64,000 bases of DNA from Locusta migratoria (Eukaryota > Arthropoda > Insecta > Orthoptera > Acrididae), in NCBI GenBank assembly GCA_026315105.1, contig CM048755.1, positions 759,457,301-759,521,300 of the forward strand. Direction: 5' to 3'. Made by a program: the position numbers and the translations under genes. The notes beneath the pieces are model-generated. The model was not told the DNA's origin. It made no database searches and saw only the letters and a program-made list of their open reading frames with translations. Shown piece after piece: positions 58,307-64,000 of this stretch (its first letter is position 1; every line of letters starts with the position of its first letter).

Positions 58307-58719
58307 TGTGGTGTCGCACAAGTACGAAGTGCGCGCCATGCACGCACGGCGCGGCGTTCTTACGACGTCAGCCACGAGCGCCCTCTGCTACAACTCCACT
58401 CGTGGCCACCACTGAACGACATCGTTCACTTGGGACTGAGATAGGAACCAGCTAACACTTCGGAATCAGATAGGCACCAGTGAAGACTTGGCTATCGGAT
58501 AGGCAATAGGCACTAGGCAGGCCTCTAGCTCAACTATGTATCAGCATTCTGCAGTACTGAGCTATGTAAAAGTTAAGTATTACTAAATCTCTAAGAAATA
58601 TATATCTCGTTCTAATTTACTCTAATGTTTCTAGTTTCTGATGTCCCACTGGCTGGTCACCTCTTACCTACACAAGCGTGCATCCTTTTTTCATGTGTCG
58701 GTCTTTCTACTCGGCCACC
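58307..58719 (+). repeat. LTR, second copy (plus orientation)
   Basis: It starts TGTGGTGTCGCA and is homologous to 51221-51647, including CACTTGGGACTGAGATAGGA and GTCCCACTGGCTGGTCACCT. The terminal bases CTCGGCCAC are followed by about 100 bp that may be leftover internal sequence (GGTGGCGATGAGGCTGGGAC). No matching second LTR lies in the same orientation. Confidence 0.65.
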
Positions 58720-58821
58720 GACACCTACGACGGAAACGAGACTCAAAGGTGGCGATGAGGCTGGGACACAAAAATGTGAAACACAACTCAGCTTTTTCAA
58801 GAAAAAAATATCTCGAATAAA

Positions 58822-59044
58822 GACTGTTGGACTTGATTAATTTTAACCCTCTACGTAGAGTCATTGTGCTAGCTGGACTTCTTGCTATTGCCCTATTGGA
58901 ACTTGCAAGTGGTTCCTCCCTCAAACTACATGGATTTTTTGCAACCGCCTTTCGCAATGCTCGACGGTCCCAGATCACGAGGTCTGCCTGGTTTTCATTT
59001 AGCTGTAATTATCCCTTCACTTTATCACTTTACAACTGAACCAC
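58822..59044 (-). pseudogene. Tc1-like HTH fragment, sister of 54029-54253
   Basis: About 223 bp nearly identical to 54029-54253 (from GACTGTTGGACTTGATTAAT to ACAACTGAACCACT). The minus strand reads DRRALRKAVAKNPCSLREE and ARSPASTMTLRRGLKLI. Only the N-terminal part is present. Flanks differ from the first copy. Confidence 0.55.
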
Positions 59045-59589
59045 TGTTTAAGGTGACAGTTGCTGGATCATAAGGACGCGTAATTGGACTACTCGTGTTC
59101 TGAAAATATAAGATAATGTCATTGCTAGATGACTGTAAGAAAATACGGACTGATTTAGAACTACGTTCTATTTACTGTTATGAAAGGATTCGTTTAAATT
59201 GTGGGTAAAAGCAAGATAACGAGCATAGAAAGAGAAAGAATGTGAAAGTCTATGGTTACAAGAATAGTGCGAAAATTTGGAGGCAATATAATTCCTTAAA
59301 TATTTAGCGATAATGCCAGGAAATGTGAAATGGAACAAACTTGTGAAATCTGCAGAAGTGAAGGCGAATGGAATACTTAGATTTGTTGGAAGAACGGAAG
59401 GGAAGTGTAACGCATCTTTTAAGATACCCCTATAGCACGACCTATCCTGGAATACATTTCAAGCATTTGTAGACGCTATCAACGAGGGTAGCAGTTGACA
59501 TGGAAGATAAATACAGAGCAAAAGTTGCAATGGGACAAGGATATCGGCCGCGTCCTTCTCTAAGACACAATTCCGGCATTGTCCATAAT

Positions 59590-59700
59590 CTGTCTTGGGG
59601 AAACTACGGAAAAACCGAGTTTGTACGCGAAAGCAAAATTTTGAACGCCACTCCAGCAGAATGCGTTAATCACTACGCCAGATCCTGGCAGGGTGTCTGT
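59590..59700 (-). mobile_element. decayed copy of the second SINE family
   Basis: The minus strand has TGGCGTAGTGATTAACGCAT (A-box like), GGCGTTCAAAATT (B-box like) and GGTTTTTCCGTAGTTTCCCC, in the order seen at 40060-40260. It lies 130 bp from the 5' splice site of the transporter exon. Confidence 0.45.
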
Positions 59701-59827
59701 AAAGAGCCCTCTGATAGTTCTCAGCAGGAATGAGAGGTGCAAATGGAGAAAAGCGGCACTCCGCAGGAATGAACAGGAGGGGTGCAAGTTGCCAAAAGAA
59801 CGTTTGTGAAAGAAAATGCCAACAGAC

Positions 59828-59977
59828 CTTGTAGGGGCGTGGTGCATCAGGTTTGGTTCTCCGCATCACCAGCAGCGCCAGCATTGAGCCACCGTAGAAT
59901 ATCCAAGCTGTGAAGCTGAAGAAATCTATCAACGAGTCGATGTTCCCCGCTGCGACCATTGCGATGGCAATCAGTGA
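59828..59977 (-). CDS. SLC7A9-like: SLC7-type amino-acid transporter, internal exon (TM9/10 region)
   Basis: Internal exon of a LAT-family (SLC7) plasma-membrane amino-acid exchanger. In this family such light chains pair with an SLC3 heavy chain and exchange cationic and neutral amino acids. It encodes exactly 50 codons, starting SLIAIAMVAAGNI and ending TKPDAPRPYK. The FSFTAWIFYG and LLVMRRTKPD-PRPYK stretches are SLC7 hallmarks covering the end of one membrane helix, a whole second helix and the cytosolic loop after it. The 3' splice site is a pyrimidine-rich tract ending TTGCAG, and the 5' splice site is AAG|GTCTGT, both phase 0. The next coding exon on this strand lies 50.4 kb away at 9254-9422 and continues the protein directly. 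No upstream exon was found up to position 64000. No stop or frameshift is present. Assignment to the b(0,+) subtype rather than another SLC7 member is by remembered similarity. Confidence 0.85.
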
Positions 59978-61015
59978 CTGCAACAAAAAGAAATTATGTT
60001 AGAGAAGTATTTTGTAGTGTAGCACTTTAAGCGGGTCGTTACTGGACCAGGAGTGCAGTCAGTCGCCCAGCCCGCAAGTCTGAAACAAGAGTGTCAGTAC
60101 TGTTGTCACTTCCTCCTGGTGGTATCTGTCAAGCCGAAACACATCAATGCTCTACTCCTCTCAGGGATACACCTATCCTAAAATTTTCAACGTAATCATA
60201 CATCATTATTTATTAAAGACTGAAATTTTGATGTGATGACTCTTACCAATAGTAGTGGAACTGTTTCTTATGATTAAGCGTTAGTCAAGGATTGTTCTAA
60301 GAGCTCAATATTTATCTAAAATATCACAATATTAATTTTCTAATTTTAGTAAGTTAATGGACATATGACTACTTCTTAGGAAATACGGCAACAATCATTA
60401 CAAACTCTTAGGAACAAACTTGACTATCTGGACTATGGAACAAAATTCGTTCAGAACTGCTGTTGAAGCCGACTACTGATTTTTTTCCAGTCTCGCATGA
60501 CAGCGAAACACAGATATTAATTCATGTCTGATCGTCAGGTATATTTTTTCATTAAAAAAAGAAAAACATGGAAAAAGGTATTTGTCATTTTGCAACGTCT
60601 TCTTTCAGTTTATTTCTGTGGTATGAGTTCCGCCACACTCTGATGTCTACAATGTCGATGCACTTCGTCTTAAACACGGTATCGACGAAATGGAAATGAT
60701 TCAGTAGGCCTAGTAGTTACAACTATTTGCCTACCTGGGCAGAGTTCACAACTGCATGCTGGAGCACACCATGATAGAGGTGGATCGTCCGTTCAGTTTA
60801 GTAGCAGAGAGAAATATTTGAGCACCGTAGTCTCCGTCACGAAGTTACTGTGTTGCTTTTACAGCCACTGACTATCGACAGTGTCTTATCTGATTGAGGG
60901 AAGAGAGACAGCAAACATTTAAGCGTTCTGAACGGATGGATTCATAACGATGTAAGTCGAAAGCGCAACTAATCTACAGCTCAGACCATTCCACAATCAA
61001 TGACGACGGCTCGCT
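59978..61015. other. transporter intron upstream of exon 59828-59977
   Basis: It begins (in transcript sense it ends) with the pyrimidine-rich acceptor tract. No coding exon was found in it. Confidence 0.5.
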
Positions 61016-61039
61016 ATGTTAATTCATGAGACTAGGAAG

Positions 61040-62530
61040 GAATTCCGGTGTAGAGAAGCAGCTGAGAGAGCTAAATACAAAAATGTCTTCTGGTCCGGAA
61101 GGAATATCAGTTCGGTTTTACAAAGAGTATTCTGCGGTATTGACCCCTTACTAAGCTTGCATTTATCGCGAATCTTTAATTCAGCGCTAAGTCCTGGTGA
61201 TTGGAAAAAAAGCGCAGGTGACTCCCTTTTATAATTAAGGAAAAAACTGACCCATATAATTACAGGCCAATATCGTTGACATCAGTTTTCTGTAGAATTC
61301 TCAGTTCGAATATAGTAAATTTCCTTGAGACAGAAAAGCTTCTTTCTATGAATCAGCACGGGGTTAGTAAAAATCGTTCATGTGGAACTCAGCTTGCCCT
61401 TTTCTCACATGAAATCTTACGAGCCATGGATGAATGACAACAGGCAGATTGTGTTTTTCTCGATTTAAAAAAGGCGTTTGATGCGGTGCCACACTGCAGA
61501 CTGCTAACGAAGATACGAGCATATGGAACAGGTTCACATGTTTGTGACTGGCTGGAAGACTTCCTAAGTAACAGAGCACAGTACGAATGCGAGTGTTCAT
61601 CACAGACGAGTGCCTCGTCAGGCGTACCCCAGGGGAGTGTGACAAGACTGATATTTTCTATCTATATAAATGATCTGATGGACAGAGTAACTTGTAATTT
61701 GCGGCTGTTTTCTGATGCTGCTGTGGTGTATGGGAGTGTGTCGTCTTTAATTGTCTGTAACAGCATACAGGATGACTTACACAAAATTTCTAGTTTGTGC
61801 AAAGAATTGCAGGTACCTCGCACTGTAGAAATATGTGTAAGGTGATACGCACGAGTAGGAAAAACAAACCCATAACGTACGAATACAGCATTAGTAGCGA
61901 GCTTCTTGATGCAATCGCGTCGTTCAAATATCTAGGCGTAAAATTGCAGAGCAATATGAAATGGAACGAACATGTAAGGACAGTTGTGACTAAGGCGGGC
62001 AACGGACTTCGATTTACTGGGATAATTTCGGGAAGATGTACTTCATCTGTAAAGGAGACCGCGTATAAAACGCTTGTACCACCACGTCCTGAGTATTGCT
62101 CAAGTGTTTGGGACCCGCAGCATATCAGTTTAAAGGGAGACAGAAGCAGTTGAGAGGCGAGCAGCTAGATTCGTTACTGGTAGGTTCAACCAATGCGCCA
62201 GTGTCACGGAAAGGCTCCAGGAACTCAAATGGGGTTCGCTGGAGGAAAGACGACGTTCTTTTCAGGAAATTCTGTTGAGGAAATTTAGAAGGGCAGAATT
62301 TGAAGCTGAGTGTAAAACTCATGCCGCCTATTTACATTTCGCGTAACGATCACAAAGATAAGATAAGAGAAATTAGGGCTCGGACGGAGGCATATAGCCA
62401 TTCTTGTTTTCTTCATTCCAAAGGAAAACTCATTTTACGTTCTCCGAGAGCACAACGCACTCTCTCAGTTGTGGAAATGAATCTGTATCACCCTTATAGC
62501 CGGAAAAATCTTCAGAGAAGCCTTAAGTGA
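61040..62530 (+). pseudogene. LINE ORF2 reverse transcriptase, degenerate
   Basis: Plus strand with frame changes. At about 61050-61235 it reads CGIDPLLSLHLSRIFNSALS and W-KS. At 61255-61400 it reads NYRPISLTSVFCRI, LETEKLLSMNQHGVSKN and SCGTQLALFSHEI. Then come VFLDLKKAFDAVPH (first catalytic Asp), SGVPQGSVTRLIFSIYINDL and LRLFSDAAVVY, where the F-ADD catalytic pair is altered to SDAA. Downstream are FKYLGVKLQSNMKWNEHVRT, PPRPEYCSSVWDP and ARFVTGRFNQCASVTERLQE-like sequence. This is a near-complete RT domain and C-terminus, without EN, and inactive. Confidence 0.78.
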
Positions 62531-63140
62531 TAGTTGAGCATCTAAACTAACCTCACATTTTTCCTTTACTGATAATATTGTATTACAGATTTTTAAATAT
62601 TTTTAGTAATTAATCTCAAATTGAAAACAAAAAAATCAGGTGTCTACTACACCCTGGTGAGAGTTACTAATATAGGCCGTAGCGACACTTTTGTAGGAAT
62701 GTGGCAAATTATGTAGCGTACTGTACATACGTTATCTTTCTGGTTTCAACACGCTTGCTATGCTTGAGGAGGGATCTCGTGTCAGTAGGCATGAAGTACT
62801 AGTAAATGATCTTTTCGAGTAAAATATTCCACGAAACCAAGTGTACGGCGGCTTCAACAATAGCTCTCGAACGAACAGTCTTATAACTTTATAGATGAAT
62901 TAGTTTTTTTTACTGTTATATACATTCGTTTAGTAACACCAAAGCGTTATTATAGTGATTCACTCGTTGAAGCTCACTTGGCGAGTAATGGAGCTGGAAA
63001 ATGGGTTATCATCTACTAAAATCCAAGTATACGGACTCCGGCTATAACTTTGATCAGTCTTGTAAAGAATTACGTCCTCCCTTCTCAAGCGTGGATACTT
63101 AAACTACAGTAGTTAGTTGGCTGTAAGCTGAAGTTAGCAC
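62531..63140. other. no recognised feature
   Basis: AT-rich. No motif seen. Confidence 0.35.
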
Positions 63141-63189
63141 ATTAAGTAAAGTGGGGAGTATTTCTATTAGAGGTCTGCATTATGTCCGA

Positions 63190-63350
63190 TTTTTACCGGC
63201 GAGTTCCGCTCGCCGCTCTGGCTCTCGGGAGTATGCGGCCGAGCGTCCTCTTGAACCGGTTGTGGGCAACCGATCGCCAGCGCTCGCCCGAGCGCGCCGA
63301 ACGCTCGGTCGGTCGCCAGTAACCGGCGCACTCAGCGCCAGCCAGCTGCA
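63190..63350. other. GC-rich segment with many short hairpins
   Basis: A CpG-rich island in AT-rich DNA. Perfect stem CGGCGAG/CTCGCCG at 63197-63215; other inverted motifs are GGTTGTGGGCAACC and GCGCTCGCCCGAGCGC. Frames on both strands are open but motif-free. Confidence 0.4.
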
Positions 63351-63604
63351 CTTCGTCACACTGCTTACATTAATACTTGTTCCACAGATCATGAACACGA
63401 CACTTTGTAATAATGTGTGACTTGTCAGTGTAATAAAAGGTGTCTGTACAAGATATTACATTACGCAAAGTGTTATATGACACAAATACATTTTGTATTA
63501 TTTTTATTTCTTTTTATTATTATTTTTTATTTTTTTATTTTTAGTTTTACTAATTTATATCTAAAAATTCATCCATTGAGTAAAAGGAGATGTCATTCAG
63601 TTAT

Positions 63605-63786
63605 TCTTTCAATAATTTTTTAAATGCTAGTTAGCTATCTGTCAGGTTTTGATGCTGTTTGGTAGGTGACCGAAAACTTTTGTGGCAGCATAATTCATCC
63701 CTTTCTGTGCCAAAGTGAGATTTAACCCTGCATAGTAATGTCATCCTTTCTCCTGGTGTTATACCTATGCACACTGCTATTACTTT
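63605..63786 (-). pseudogene. LINE C-terminus fragment, sister of 16290-16475
   Basis: About 180 bp closely matching the LINE at 16290-16475 in the same orientation (TTTAAATGCTAGTTAGCTAT, CATCCTTTCTCCTGGTGTTA). A SINE interrupts it at 63798, and the LINE target sequence resumes after the duplication. Confidence 0.75.
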
Positions 63787-63797
63787 TGAACTGGGTT

Positions 63798-63983
63798 TGC
63801 CGCGGGGTATTAGCCATGCGGGATACGCACGATCGTTCGCCATATGGGGTTCGGGTCCCCTCTCAGGCATGGGTGTCTGTGTTATCCTTAGGTTAGTTTA
63901 CCTTAGTTTAAATTGTTTGCAGGCTACGGACTAATAAGCAAGCAGTATAGTCCGATAGATTTACAAACATGTGAACATGTGTG
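63798..63983 (+). mobile_element. tRNA-derived SINE with 11-bp TSD
   Basis: Divergent plus-strand copy with B-box GGGGTTCGGGTCCCC, GGGTGTCTGTGTTATCCTTA and tail TTACAAACATGTGAACATGT. The duplication TGAACTGGGTT is at 63787-63797 and 63984-63994, inside LINE sequence. Confidence 0.9.
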
Positions 63984-64000
63984 TGAACTGGGTTGCATAA

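Larger units (their letters stand above)
9423..59827 (-). other. giant transporter intron (50,405 bp)
   Basis: Intron between exons 59828-59977 and 9254-9422, with GTCTGT donor, TTTCAG acceptor and phase 0. It holds almost all the transposable elements listed here: LINE, gypsy, solo-LTR, SINE, Tc1, hAT and Harbinger sequences on both strands. No other host gene was recognised inside it. Confidence 0.75.

Noticed and set aside
59310..59450. Reading with GNVKWNKLV...KANGILRFVGRT resembling a LINE C-terminal stretch
   Set aside because: Similarity is short and partial; noted only as a possible LINE scrap.

Overview
This is eukaryotic, insect-type DNA: AT-rich, with spliced exons, GT-AG introns, tRNA-derived SINEs, LINEs, a Ty3/gypsy element and many DNA transposon remnants. 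The SINE heads and LINE types match what I remember from grasshopper/locust (Schistocerca-like) genomes. That assignment is an inference from memory, not a search.

The only host gene I can support is the 3' end of an SLC7-family amino-acid transporter on the minus strand, most like the b(0,+)-type light chain SLC7A9. Three exons join in frame. Exon 59828-59977 (50 codons) is followed by exon 9254-9422 (56 codons plus 1 nt) and the terminal exon 6770-6834 with the stop. Every junction has AG/GT borders and compatible phases (0, then 1). The first of these introns is about 50.4 kb, so nearly the whole window is intronic. Upstream exons lie beyond position 64000.

Layout from left to right: a piggyBac transposase remnant (38-760), one LINE scrap and one SINE; the transporter 3' exons (6.7-9.4 kb); an inverted pair of an unnamed repeat with a Penelope-like RT scrap (10-13 kb); LINE ORF1/EN/RT fragments (13-17 kb); Tc1 and hAT remnants (23-26 kb); and a nested retroelement stack (27.2-34.0 kb). 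In that stack a LINE 3' end was hit by a gypsy element with a 4-bp ATAT target duplication, and the gypsy itself carries a LINE fragment. Next come SINEs and Tc1 scraps (34-40 kb), then a large inverted repeat with arms of about 1.5 kb (41.66-43.20 and 47.73-49.20 kb) around LINE and SINE material. After it are a Harbinger element with TIRs and TSD (49.7-51.1 kb), two solo-type LTRs in opposite orientation (51.2 and 58.3 kb), a Tc1 pseudogene (53.5-54.3 kb), the upstream transporter exon (59.8 kb) and a degenerate LINE RT (61-62.5 kb).

No CRISPR, operon, rRNA or functional tRNA gene is visible. All transposon coding regions carry stops, frameshifts or truncations and look non-autonomous. The points most worth checking are the giant intron, the gypsy/LINE chimera with poly(A) at the wrong end, tRNA-like boxes within an LTR, the large inverted repeat, and a hAT MITE present in one arm and absent from the other.
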